Assembly (NCBI GenBank): GCA_040219025.1 | Contig: JAVJTE010000013.1 | Coordinates: 27,932-91,931, forward strand | DNA from: HT1-32 sp040219025 | GTDB taxonomy: Bacteria; Pseudomonadota; Alphaproteobacteria; Rhodospirillales; HT1-32 | Length of the DNA stretch: 64,000 nucleotides | Direction: 5' to 3' | Shown: positions 6,468-14,403 of the stretch, piece after piece | Numbering within the stretch: the stretch's first letter is position 1 | Layout of the letters: each line of letters begins with the position of its first letter | Notes under the pieces: generated by a model | Seen by the model: the letters and a program-made list of their open reading frames with translations, nothing else | What the model was told of the DNA's origin: nothing | Database searches by the model: none | Translations under genes and position numbers: made by a program

Positions 6468-6830
6468 ATGGCGGTAGATCCACGGCACAGCCGTCTGGCC
6501 CGGATGGATCGCCTCAGCCACCTTCTCGACAACCAGTTCCGGATTCCCGGGACTGGTTTTCGGTTTGGGCTGGATGGTCTGCTGGGGCTGTTACCGGGTG
6601 TGGGCGACGTGGCCGCCGCTGCCCTGTCCACTTATGTCATCCTTGAGGCTCGTCGTGCTGGCGTTCGTATACCGGCCCTGATCAGGATGGGTGTCAATGT
6701 CGGCGCTGATCTGGTCATCGGCTCTGTGCCCCTGCTGGGCGATGCCGTCGATTTCTTCTGGAAAGCAAACCGGGCGAACCTGAGGCTGGCGCAAAGGGAT
6801 ATCGAGGCCCAGGAAAACCGGGACCGTTAA
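6468..6830 (+). CDS. DUF4112 family membrane protein
   Basis: 120 residues. The pattern LARMDRLSHLLDNQFRIPGT, then FGLDGLLGLLPGVGDVAAAA and GSVPLLGDAVDFFWKANRAN is that of DUF4112. The two hydrophobic hairpins with GLLPGVGD and GSVPLLGD look like membrane-embedded elements. The function of the family is not known to me. The Shine-Dalgarno site is weak. It follows the hemerythrin gene and ends at a hairpin that also terminates the convergent glycine-zipper gene. Confidence 0.75.
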   Translation: MAVDPRHSRLARMDRLSHLLDNQFRIPGTGFRFGLDGLLGLLPGVGDVAAAALSTYVILEARRAGVRIPALIRMGVNVGADLVIGSVPLLGDAVDFFWKANRANLRLAQRDIEAQENRDR

Positions 6831-6852
6831 GGCATAAGGCAGGCACAAAAAA

Positions 6853-6874
6853 AGCGCCCACCGCAGTGAGCGCT
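6853..6874. terminator. Bidirectional terminator between DUF4112 and glycine-zipper genes
   Basis: AGCGCCCAC / GTGAGCGCT stem (one G-T pair) with a 4-base loop. It has T-runs on both sides: seven on the minus strand, four on the plus strand. Confidence 0.75.
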
Positions 6875-6893
6875 TTTCGTTGCATCAGGACAA

Positions 6894-7124
6894 TTACTTC
6901 TGATTGTCCATCTTGTCTTTCACGTAACCGGCACCGGCACCAACGGCACCACCGATTGCAGCCCCGCAGGAGATACAGCCGCCGGTGATTGCGGTACCTG
7001 CAGCACCTACGGCCGCACCTATTGCGCCACCACTGACGACTTTCTGCTCCTGTGCGGACATGCCGGAACAGGCCGAAACAAGGAGGGCCGAGCCTGTGGC
7101 TGCGATAATTGCGAACTTGCGCAT
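6894..7124 (-). CDS. Glycine-zipper lipoprotein
   Basis: 76 residues. A lipoprotein signal MRKFAIIAATGSALLVSAC gives Cys19 as the lipid anchor. A glycine-zipper domain follows (VVSGGAIGAAVGAAGTAITG and AAIGGAVGAGAGYVKDKMDN), of the OmpA/YMGG-like type that can insert in or span a membrane. Unusually, GGCISCGAA places two cysteines (C-x-x-C) inside the zipper. GAAGGAG lies 6 bases before the ATG. A GGAAC-N16-CGTT promoter stands 73 bases upstream on the same strand, adding it to the stress set. Confidence 0.8.
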   Translation of the reverse strand: MRKFAIIAATGSALLVSACSGMSAQEQKVVSGGAIGAAVGAAGTAITGGCISCGAAIGGAVGAGAGYVKDKMDNQK

Positions 7125-7197
7125 AATAAATTCTCCTTCATCTTTTAAAGCCAGTCGTTGTTCCGGCTGGTGTCAGCATTGCTAACACTGGAACAGA

Positions 7198-7222
7198 AAC
7201 GCTCTGTGCCGATATTTGTTCC
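7198..7222 (-). promoter_or_regulatory. General-stress (EcfG-type) promoter, GGAAC-N16-CGTT
   Basis: On the minus strand GGAAC, exactly 16 bases, CGTT, directed at the glycine-zipper lipoprotein gene. Confidence 0.78.
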
Positions 7223-7337
7223 GAACTAAATCAGCAGGCTGGCCCTAGTCGCTTGCCCCTTCACATTGCTAGGCTTCACCTCTAGTCTTTTGACGAAATT
7301 GATGCTGGCCGTAATGGTCGCAGGAACGGGGGTAATT

Positions 7338-8834
7338 ATGACGATCAGGCTTTCTCATTTCATCGGCGGCGCTGCAAAGTCCGGGTCTGAACGGACCGGG
7401 CCGGTTTTTAACCCGTCGACCGGGGAGCATTTTGCAGATGTTGAACTGGCCTCTGCGCCGGAGGTTGATGCAGCCGTTCAGGTCGCCCACGAAGCCTTCC
7501 GGGAATGGTCCGAATGGACGCCGATCCGGCGCGCCCGGGTGATGTTCAGATATCGTGACCTCGTTGAAAAAAACATGGGCGAACTGGCGGAACTGGTCGG
7601 TCGTGAACATGGCAAAACCCTGCCGGATGCTGCCGGATCCGTACAGCGCGGGCTGGAAGTGGTCGAGTTCGCCTGTGGTATTCCGCAGATGCTGAAAGGT
7701 GAGTATTCAGAACAGGTTGGCGGCGGTATCGACAGCTTTAACCTGCGCCAGCCGCTCGGGGTCTGCGCCGGAATCACGCCGTTCAATTTCCCGGCAATGG
7801 TGCCGATGTGGATGTTTCCGGTCGCCCTGGCCTGCGGCAATACCTTTATCCTGAAGCCGTCGGAAAAAGATCCCTCCTGCCCGCTGCGGCTGGCGGAACT
7901 GATGACCGAGGCCGGCGCTCCTCCGGGTGTTCTGAATGTCGTCAATGGCGACAAGGAAGCTGTCGACGCCCTGTTGCATCATCCGCTGGTCGAGGCTGTC
8001 AGCTTTGTCGGATCAACGCCGGTTGCGGAATATATCTATCATACGGGGACCGCGAACAATAAGCGGGTGCAGGCGCTGGGTGGTGCGAAAAATCACATGA
8101 TTATCATGCCGGATGCCGATCTAGACCAGGCGGCGGATGCGCTGATCGGTGCCGGATTTGGCTCTGCCGGAGAACGCTGCATGGCGGTCTCGGTCGCGAT
8201 TCCGGTTGGCGAAGAAACCGCAGATGCGATCCGGGAAAGGCTCGTTCCCCGGATTCAGGCGCTGAAAGTCGGTGCCTATAATGACCCGGACGCAGATTTC
8301 GGCCCGCTGAACACCAGGGGACATATGGAAAAGGTCCGGGGGATGGTTGATCGCGGCGTTGCCGAAGGGGCAGAACTGGTGGTCGACGGACGCGATCTTC
8401 GCCTGCAGGGCTATGAAAACGGCTATTTCCTGGGTGGTTGCCTGTTCGACCGGGTGACGACGGATATGGATATCTACAAACAGGAGATCTTCGGCCCGGT
8501 GCTCTCAATGGTCCGTGCGCCGGACTATGATGCGGCGCTGGCCATGGTCAACGATCATGAATTCGGTAACGGTACGGCGATCTTTACCCGCGACGGTGAT
8601 GCCGCCCGTGAATTTGCCCGGAATGCCCGGATCGGGATGGTTGGTATCAATGTGCCAATTCCGGTGCCGGTCGCCTATCACAGCTTCGGTGGCTGGAAAC
8701 GGTCACTGTTCGGCGACCATCATATGCATGGCCCGGAAGGTGTACGTTTCTATACAAAGCTGAAAACGGTTACGGCCCGCTGGCCATCGGGTATCCGCAC
8801 AGGTGCGGAATTCACCATCCCGACGCTGACTTAA
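7338..8834 (+). CDS. mmsA: Methylmalonate-semialdehyde dehydrogenase (CoA-acylating)
   Basis: 498 residues, the normal length of the family. The enzyme oxidises (methyl)malonate semialdehyde to propionyl- or acetyl-CoA with NAD and CoA at the end of valine breakdown. Seen in the sequence: N-terminal HFIGGAAKSGSERTGPVFNP, the NAD-site segment GITPFNFPAMVPMWMFP, and the nucleophile Cys281 in GSAGERCMA, where MMSDH has C-M rather than the usual C-x. The ATG is chosen because GGGGG stands 6-10 bases upstream and the family begins here; a longer frame adds 24 unlike residues. Other valine genes lie 43 kb away. Confidence 0.88.
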   Translation: MTIRLSHFIGGAAKSGSERTGPVFNPSTGEHFADVELASAPEVDAAVQVAHEAFREWSEWTPIRRARVMFRYRDLVEKNMGELAELVGREHGKTLPDAAGSVQRGLEVVEFACGIPQMLKGEYSEQVGGGIDSFNLRQPLGVCAGITPFNFPAMVPMWMFPVALACGNTFILKPSEKDPSCPLRLAELMTEAGAPPGVLNVVNGDKEAVDALLHHPLVEAVSFVGSTPVAEYIYHTGTANNKRVQALGGAKNHMIIMPDADLDQAADALIGAGFGSAGERCMAVSVAIPVGEETADAIRERLVPRIQALKVGAYNDPDADFGPLNTRGHMEKVRGMVDRGVAEGAELVVDGRDLRLQGYENGYFLGGCLFDRVTTDMDIYKQEIFGPVLSMVRAPDYDAALAMVNDHEFGNGTAIFTRDGDAAREFARNARIGMVGINVPIPVPVAYHSFGGWKRSLFGDHHMHGPEGVRFYTKLKTVTARWPSGIRTGAEFTIPTLT

Positions 8835-8928
8835 GGCGATCATCCCGAGAAACGCTGAAACCGCGTCTCGACGGATGGCAGCAGAGGTCTGGCGTCAAGA
8901 ATGCCGGGGGCGTCAGATCTGATCTTTG

Positions 8929-9129
8929 TCAGACCCGGTTACCAACAGCCAGCAGTACAACTCCCATACGCTCTTCCAGCTCCCTGAGGCGATTGATATC
9001 GCCCCGGGCGAGCTGGGCCGGTTTCAGTTGTACCTCGCGCAGAGCGACAAGCGGTTTGCCGATGTCGCGTTCCAGTGCCTGCAAGGCATCAAGATTTTCC
9101 TGATCAATCTCTGCGAATGAATAATACAT
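8929..9129 (-). CDS. Conserved small protein of unknown function
   Basis: 66 residues starting MYYSFAEIDQENLDALQALE, with GGAG 8 bases before the ATG. The sequence predicts two helices separated by KPLVALREVQL; no signal peptide, membrane segment or metal motif is seen. I do not recognise the family. It sits alone between mmsA (convergent) and a divergent XRE-cupin regulator. A 16-codon upstream extension is open but lacks a ribosome site. Confidence 0.5.
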   Translation of the reverse strand: MYYSFAEIDQENLDALQALERDIGKPLVALREVQLKPAQLARGDINRLRELEERMGVVLLAVGNRV

Positions 9130-9288
9130 GCCTGAACTCCGTGATTCCGGTCCTGAATCATAGGCTCTGCAGATCAACGGGAGGAAGAGGAATCTTCATT
9201 TCCGCCCGGTGGATGGTGTCATGACCAGATCAGCATCACTGAGTTTGAAAAAACACACAAAAATTTCACGACAGAATAATTTATTGAA

Positions 9289-9294
9289 TATAAT
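9289..9294 (+). promoter_or_regulatory. Candidate -10 box before the XRE-cupin regulator
   Basis: A TATAAT hexamer in an AT-rich leader about 30 bases upstream of the regulator start. No good -35 element is visible, so an activator or a weak promoter is possible. Confidence 0.35.
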
Positions 9295-9325
9295 ATCATA
9301 CCGGTAACAAAATCAGCGTGACGTG

Positions 9326-9901
9326 ATGGCCCTTTCCCGGACAGAAAGTATTCCCGTCGGACAGCAAATCCGCGATCTGCGGCGGGCCAAGGGTCTGCGC
9401 ATTGCCGGACTGGCCAGCGAAATCGGCCGGTCCGTCGGTCATGTCAGTCAGGTGGAGCGTGGTCTGTCCCCGGTGACGATCCCTGACCTGAAGAAGATTG
9501 CCGACGCGCTTGGCGTGGAAATCAACTGGTTCTTTCAGGGGCAGGCCATGGCGCCGCCGGAGGAACGGGACATCATCGTCCGCCGGGCCAACCGCCGGCA
9601 ACTCAACTATTCCGGAACCGGTGTGCAGGAAGCGCTGCTTTCCCCTCACCTTCATGGTGCCTTTGAAATGGTCATGACGACGCTGGCACCCGGCGCCGAC
9701 AGCGGTGTCGCCTACAGCCGGACCGGCGAAGAAGGCGGTCTTGTGCTGGAGGGAGAGCTCGATCTCGAAGTGGATGGCCGGACATACAGCCTGTCCGCCG
9801 GTGACAGTTTCAGCTTCGAGAGTACCAGACCGCATCGCTGCGCCAATTCCGGCAGCCAGACGACCCGTGTTCTCTGGGTCATCTCGCCACCTTCCTATTA
9901 A
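9326..9901 (+). CDS. XRE-family regulator with C-terminal cupin sensor domain
   Basis: 191 residues from the ATG (a GTG one codon earlier is also possible). An N-terminal HTH (QQIRDLRRAKGLRIAGLASE, then GRSVGHVSQVERGLSPVTI) is followed by a cupin_2 domain (EEGGLVLEGELDLEVDGRTY, then AGDSFSFESTRPHRCANSG). This layout, as in PuuR or BetR-like proteins, usually represses or activates a neighbouring amine- or amino-acid-catabolic gene on sensing its substrate. The oxidoreductase gene follows 24 bases downstream on the same strand and is the obvious partner. Confidence 0.85.
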   Translation: MALSRTESIPVGQQIRDLRRAKGLRIAGLASEIGRSVGHVSQVERGLSPVTIPDLKKIADALGVEINWFFQGQAMAPPEERDIIVRRANRRQLNYSGTGVQEALLSPHLHGAFEMVMTTLAPGADSGVAYSRTGEEGGLVLEGELDLEVDGRTYSLSAGDSFSFESTRPHRCANSGSQTTRVLWVISPPSY

Positions 9902-9925
9902 CTGGTTTTGCAGAAGGACCACCCC

Positions 9926-12376
9926 ATGGCCGTTCAACTCCCCTCCCGTGCGCAGGTTGTCATTATTGGCGGCGGCATTATCGGATGCAGTCTTGCCTAT
10001 CATCTCACCAGACGTGGCTGGACGGATGTGCTGCTGCTGGAGCGTAAACAGCTGACCTGCGGGACGACCTGGCATGCGGCCGGGCTGGTCGGCCAGCTTC
10101 GTGCCAGCCAGAACATGACGCGCCTTGCCCAGTACACGACCGACCTGTTCCGGACGCTGGAGGCGGAAACCGGTCAGGCAACGGGTATGAAACAGAACGG
10201 CAGCGTCTCGGTCGCCCGCACACCGGGCCGGCTTGAAGAGCTGGTCCGGGGCGCGGATATGGCGAAAGTTTTCGGTCTGGATGTTGAGGTCATCGACGCA
10301 GCCGAATGCCAGCGTCTCTGGCCGCTGATGTCGATCCACGATGTCATGGGGGGCGTATATCTGCCGAATGATGGCCAGACCAACCCCTCGGACACAGCGG
10401 CGGCGCTGGCCAGAGGGGCAAAACAGGCTGGTGCGACAATCATTGAAGGCGTTGCTGTGACCGGGGTTACAGTCAGAAACGGTCGTGCCTGTGGCGTGAC
10501 AACGGAAGCTGGCAGCGTCGAAGCCGAGTATGTCGTGAACTGTGCCGGTATGTGGGCCCGTGATGTCGGAAAGATGGCCGGGGTCAATGTACCGCTGCAT
10601 GCGGCTGAGCATTTCTACATCGTCACCGAGCCGATTCCGGACCTGCCCGCGACCCTGCCGGTAATGCGCGACCCGGATGGTTGTGTCTACTGGAAGGAAG
10701 ATGCGGGAAAGCTGCTGATCGGCTGTTTCGAGCCGGTTGCCAAGCCGTGGGGGATGGACGGTATTCCCGATGATTTCGAGTTCGACGAGTTGCCGGAAGA
10801 TTACGATCATTTCGAGCCGATCCTGATGGATGCGATGGAACGTGCCCCGGTTCTGGCAAAGACCGGAATTCGCCAGTTCTTCAACGGACCGGAGAGTTTC
10901 ACCCCGGATGACCGCTATCTGCTGGGTCCGGCCCCGGAAATCCGGAATTTCTATGTGGCGGCAGGCTTCAACTCGATCGGTATTCAGTCCTCCGGCGGTG
11001 CCGGCAAGGTGCTGGCGGACTGGATCATTGATGGCCATGCGCCAACGGATCTCTGGGACGTCGATATTCGTCGGGTGGTGCCGTTTCAGGGCAATGCAAA
11101 ATATCTGCATGACCGTACGGTTGAGGGGCTGGGGCTGCTCTATGCCATGCACTGGCCGTTCCGACAGTTCGCGACGGCACGTGGTATTCGCCATTCGGCA
11201 CTGCATGACCGGCTGGCGAAGGCCGGTGCCTGCTTCGGGGAGGTTTCAGGCTGGGAGCGGCCGAACTGGTACGCACCGGACGGCATGGAGCCGGCTTATG
11301 CCTACAGCTACAAACGCCAGAACTGGTTCGATGCCAATGCGGCAGAACATAAGGCGGTTCGGGAAGCGGTCGGCCTGTTTGATCTGTCATCCTTCGGCAA
11401 GTTCCTGATTCAGGGGCGCGATGCCGAGCAGATGCTGAACCGGGTCAGTGGCAATGACATGTCGGTTGAACCCGGCCGGATTGTCTATACCCAGTTGCTG
11501 AACGAACGCGGCGGGATTGAAGGTGATCTGACGGTCACCAGACTGGCAGAAGACCGCTATATGGTGGTCAGCGGCGCCGGCACCCAGGCCCGTGACCTGT
11601 CATGGCTGTCGCAGGCTGTGAGAGAGGATGAACGCTGTTATGTGACTGATGTGACATCTGGTCTGGCGGTACTCAGTGTCATGGGACCGAATGCCCGTGA
11701 ATTGCTGTCACGGGTCAGCCCGGCCGACCTTTCCAACGAAGCCTTCCCCTTTGGCCATAGCCGGGAGATCGAAATCGGCTACGGTCTGGTTCGGGCTTCC
11801 CGGATCACCTATGTCGGTGAACTGGGCTGGGAGCTTTACATGCCGACGGAATTTGCCACCCATGTCTATGATGCCCTGCTGGCGGCATCTGACGGTCTCG
11901 GGTTCCGTCATGCGGGCTATCACACGTTGAACAGCCTGCGTATGGAAAAGGGTTACCGCCACTGGGGGCACGATATTACCGATGCGGAAACACCGCTGGA
12001 GGCCGGACTGGGGTTTGCCGTGAAGTTCGACAAGCCTGGCGGTTTTCAGGGGCGTGACGCCCTGCTGCGACAGAAGGAAGCGGGTGTGAAGCAGCGTCTG
12101 GTGCAGTTCCGGCTGATCGATCCGGAACCGCTGGTCTATCACAATGAGCCAATCCTGCGGGACGGTCGTATCTGCGGCTATGCGACTTCCGGCATGTTCG
12201 GGCATACCATCGGCTCCAGCCTCGCCATGGGTTATGTGGAAGCTGACGGGGATGTGGTAACACCGGATTATGTGAAGGCCGGTGCCTACAGGCTGCGGAT
12301 CAACGGCCAGGAATATGATGCTGAGGCGTCACTGCGGTCATTCTATGACCCGAAAAGCGAGCGGGTGAAGGTCTGA
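9926..12376 (+). CDS. Dimethylglycine/sarcosine dehydrogenase-like FAD enzyme with GcvT domain
   Basis: 816 residues. The N-terminal DAO domain has the Rossmann motif VVIIGGGIIGCSLAYHL and GTTWHAAGL, where His50 is the position that carries covalent FAD in sarcosine and dimethylglycine dehydrogenases. The C-terminal half (from about residue 430) is a GcvT-like folate-binding fold: SSFGKFLIQGRDAEQMLNRV, GELGWELYMP, and the final barrel FRLIDPEPLVYHNEPILRDG. Such enzymes demethylate N-methylated glycines and pass the carbon to tetrahydrofolate. ATG with AGAAGGAC upstream is preferred to a TTG six codons earlier. The exact substrate is not certain. Confidence 0.85.
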   Translation: MAVQLPSRAQVVIIGGGIIGCSLAYHLTRRGWTDVLLLERKQLTCGTTWHAAGLVGQLRASQNMTRLAQYTTDLFRTLEAETGQATGMKQNGSVSVARTPGRLEELVRGADMAKVFGLDVEVIDAAECQRLWPLMSIHDVMGGVYLPNDGQTNPSDTAAALARGAKQAGATIIEGVAVTGVTVRNGRACGVTTEAGSVEAEYVVNCAGMWARDVGKMAGVNVPLHAAEHFYIVTEPIPDLPATLPVMRDPDGCVYWKEDAGKLLIGCFEPVAKPWGMDGIPDDFEFDELPEDYDHFEPILMDAMERAPVLAKTGIRQFFNGPESFTPDDRYLLGPAPEIRNFYVAAGFNSIGIQSSGGAGKVLADWIIDGHAPTDLWDVDIRRVVPFQGNAKYLHDRTVEGLGLLYAMHWPFRQFATARGIRHSALHDRLAKAGACFGEVSGWERPNWYAPDGMEPAYAYSYKRQNWFDANAAEHKAVREAVGLFDLSSFGKFLIQGRDAEQMLNRVSGNDMSVEPGRIVYTQLLNERGGIEGDLTVTRLAEDRYMVVSGAGTQARDLSWLSQAVREDERCYVTDVTSGLAVLSVMGPNARELLSRVSPADLSNEAFPFGHSREIEIGYGLVRASRITYVGELGWELYMPTEFATHVYDALLAASDGLGFRHAGYHTLNSLRMEKGYRHWGHDITDAETPLEAGLGFAVKFDKPGGFQGRDALLRQKEAGVKQRLVQFRLIDPEPLVYHNEPILRDGRICGYATSGMFGHTIGSSLAMGYVEADGDVVTPDYVKAGAYRLRINGQEYDAEASLRSFYDPKSERVKV

Positions 12377-12394
12377 GCGGGCGTTTAAAGCCCC

Positions 12395-12423
12395 CCTCAC
12401 CCTGAAACAGGTTCAGGGTGAGG
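12395..12423. terminator. 12-bp perfect hairpin after the oxidoreductase gene
   Basis: CCTCACCCTGAA / TTCAGGGTGAGG with a 5-base loop, 18 bases past the stop. No T-run follows, so it may be a repeat element or an mRNA-end stabiliser rather than a classic terminator. Confidence 0.5.
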
Positions 12424-12445
12424 CAATCCCGTATATTGTGAAGCA

Positions 12446-12477
12446 TCATCCGGTCGCCTGACAGAGCGACCGGATGA
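12446..12477. terminator. Second 12-bp perfect hairpin between convergent genes
   Basis: TCATCCGGTCGC / GCGACCGGATGA with an 8-base loop, only 22 bases after the previous hairpin and just past the stop of the convergent dehydrogenase gene. CCTTTT follows on the plus strand. Confidence 0.5.
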
Positions 12478-12488
12478 GCCTTTTGGGT

Positions 12489-13358
12489 TCAGTCGCTGGT
12501 CAGCAGCTTCATCAGGCTGGAGGTGTCCATGCGGTTGTCGCCACGGTACTGCAACTGGGCATAGAACTGGTCGACCAGTGCGGTCACCGGCAGGCGCGAG
12601 CCGTTGCGCTTGGCTTCTTCAAGGCAGATGCCGAGGTCCTTGCGCATCCAGTCCACGGCAAAGCCGAAATCGAACTCGCCCTTGCACATGGTATGGGCCC
12701 GGTTTTCCATCTGCCAGGACTGGGCGGCCCCTTTGGAGATAACGGCAATGACCTTGTCGGTATCCAGATCAGCCCGCTTGGCGAAGTTCATGGCTTCGGA
12801 GAGGCCCTGAACCAGACCGGCAATACAGATCTGGTTGACCATCTTGGTGAGCTGACCCGCACCGGCGTCTCCCATCAGGGTGACGGCCTTGCCAAAGCAG
12901 TCCATCAGCGGCCTGGCCGTGTCGAACGGCGCCTGATCACCGCCACACATGACCGTCAGGGCACCGTTTTCCGCCCCGGCCTGTCCGCCGGAAACGGGGG
13001 CATCAATGAAGGCGACGCCCTGTTTTGCCGCTTTGGCATAGATTTCGCGGGCGACATCTGCGGACGCAGTGGTGTGGTCAACCAGAATGGCACCGGATTT
13101 CATCGTCGCCAGGACACCGCTGTCGCCATAGATGACGGAGCGCAGGTCGTCGTCGTTGCCGACGCAACTGAATACCAGGTCGCAGCCTTTTGCGGCTTCA
13201 GCAGGGGTTTTTGCAAAAGCGCCCTTGTGGTCCCCGACCCATTTTTCAGCCTTGGCGGTGGTGCGGTTATAGACGGTGACATCATGTCCGCCCTTGGCCA
13301 GATATCCGGCCATCGGATAGCCCATAACGCCGAGTCCGATGAATGCTACTTTCGCCAT
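12489..13358 (-). CDS. Beta-hydroxyacid dehydrogenase (3-hydroxyisobutyrate dehydrogenase/GLYR family)
   Basis: 289 residues. The Rossmann start MAKVAFIGLGVMGYPMAGYL, the substrate loop DAPVSGGQAGAENGALTVMC and the catalytic-lysine segment GAGQLTKMVNQICIAG are all present. Family members reduce or oxidise beta-hydroxyacids and short semialdehydes such as 3-hydroxyisobutyrate, tartronate semialdehyde or glyoxylate with NAD(P). It is a distant paralogue of the mmsB-like gene at 50.2-51.1 kb, which has the better valine context, so this copy probably acts on another substrate. It stands alone, convergent with the FAD enzyme. Confidence 0.8.
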   Translation of the reverse strand: MAKVAFIGLGVMGYPMAGYLAKGGHDVTVYNRTTAKAEKWVGDHKGAFAKTPAEAAKGCDLVFSCVGNDDDLRSVIYGDSGVLATMKSGAILVDHTTASADVAREIYAKAAKQGVAFIDAPVSGGQAGAENGALTVMCGGDQAPFDTARPLMDCFGKAVTLMGDAGAGQLTKMVNQICIAGLVQGLSEAMNFAKRADLDTDKVIAVISKGAAQSWQMENRAHTMCKGEFDFGFAVDWMRKDLGICLEEAKRNGSRLPVTALVDQFYAQLQYRGDNRMDTSSLMKLLTSD

Positions 13359-13482
13359 GTTTCTCTCCAGTTCTGTTGGGTGCAGTCAGGGCTGCGGATT
13401 TGGCGCGAAGGATAGTCGCTCTGTCGGCTGGCGGCAAATTGACTGGATGGCTGGCGGCAGATTTTCCGCAGTGCGGACGCTC

Positions 13483-14292
13483 TCAGCCGTCAATCAGCTG
13501 CTGCAGCTCGTCCCAGCTCGCCTGATCGGGTGCGATTAGCAGCGGTCCTGCATTGGCAACCGGCTGATAGGCCGTCCCGTTCAGGCGTTGTGCCGCCCCG
13601 CCTGCTTCCTGCAGCATCAGCACCCCGGCGGCGAAATCCCACGGTTTGGTGCGGTGGTAAAGGGCGATCTGGTGTTCGTCACGGAGCAGCGAGAGAAACA
13701 TCTGGCCGACACAGCGCAGGTTGATATTTTCCCGGAATTTCTCCCGGATCTGGCGGATACGTTCGCTGCGCGCCTTGTCCGGCCCGCCAGCGCCAAGCCA
13801 TCCCGAGTAGTCGAAGATACTGGTTTTCGGTGACAGTTGTGTGATCACTGTCCGGTAGCCGTCGATATAGGTACCTCCGCCTTTTTCGGTCACGGCGGTG
13901 ACATTGGTCAGCGGGTCATGGACCCACCCGGCAACGGTCTCGCCATTCCTCACCAGTGCAATGATGACGGCAATCCTGCGGTCACCGCGGGAAAAGTTTG
14001 TTGTTCCGTCAATCGGATCGACTATCCAGACCGGATCATTGCCATGCAGGCGCTCCAGTATTGCCGGGTTGGCGGCAACCTCTTCCTCGCCGACGGTCAT
14101 GCTGCCCGGCAGAATTCGGGTCAGCGAGGCCCGCAGATGATGTTCCATCGCCTCGTCAGCGACAGTCACCAGATCGCCCGGTGCTTTCTCACGTATTTCG
14201 TGGGCTTCCAGCTGCCCGAACCGGGGCAGCAATTCAGCTTCGACCGCATTGCGTATGGCGGTGCTGACTTTCTCGACAGAAACTGTGGTCAT
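13483..14292 (-). CDS. Inositol monophosphatase family protein
   Basis: About 269 residues. The two metal-binding signatures are visible: VGEEEVAANPAIL followed by WIVDPIDGTTNFSRGD near residue 100, and the late KPWDFAAGVLMLQEAGG near 225. Members hydrolyse inositol phosphates, 3'-phosphoadenosine phosphate (CysQ) or sugar bisphosphates; the phosphosubstrate cannot be told. The ATG was chosen, while a GTG 12 codons upstream, with GGGGCAGGG before it, is a fair alternative. It lies between the HIBADH-like gene and groEL, all on the minus strand. Confidence 0.82.
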   Translation of the reverse strand: MTTVSVEKVSTAIRNAVEAELLPRFGQLEAHEIREKAPGDLVTVADEAMEHHLRASLTRILPGSMTVGEEEVAANPAILERLHGNDPVWIVDPIDGTTNFSRGDRRIAVIIALVRNGETVAGWVHDPLTNVTAVTEKGGGTYIDGYRTVITQLSPKTSIFDYSGWLGAGGPDKARSERIRQIREKFRENINLRCVGQMFLSLLRDEHQIALYHRTKPWDFAAGVLMLQEAGGAAQRLNGTAYQPVANAGPLLIAPDQASWDELQQLIDG

Positions 14293-14350
14293 GGAATCCG
14301 GTTCAGTGGGTTCGGCGAGGGAATACACGGCCCTGCCCCGAAAAGCAAAA

Positions 14351-14375
14351 GGGGGCTGCGTTTACCGCAGCCCCC
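14351..14375 (-). terminator. Rho-independent terminator of groESL
   Basis: On the minus strand GGGGGCTGCG / CGCAGCCCCC with a short loop is followed by TTTTGCTTTT, about 30 bases beyond the groEL stop. Confidence 0.88.
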
Positions 14376-14403
14376 TTCACATCATGATCAGCGTTTTCGC
14401 TGA

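Noticed and set aside
9296..11206. 636-codon open frame on the minus strand
   Set aside because: It lies antisense to the XRE regulator and FAD enzyme, both with clear motifs; it has low-complexity Arg/His-rich sequence and no recognisable domain.
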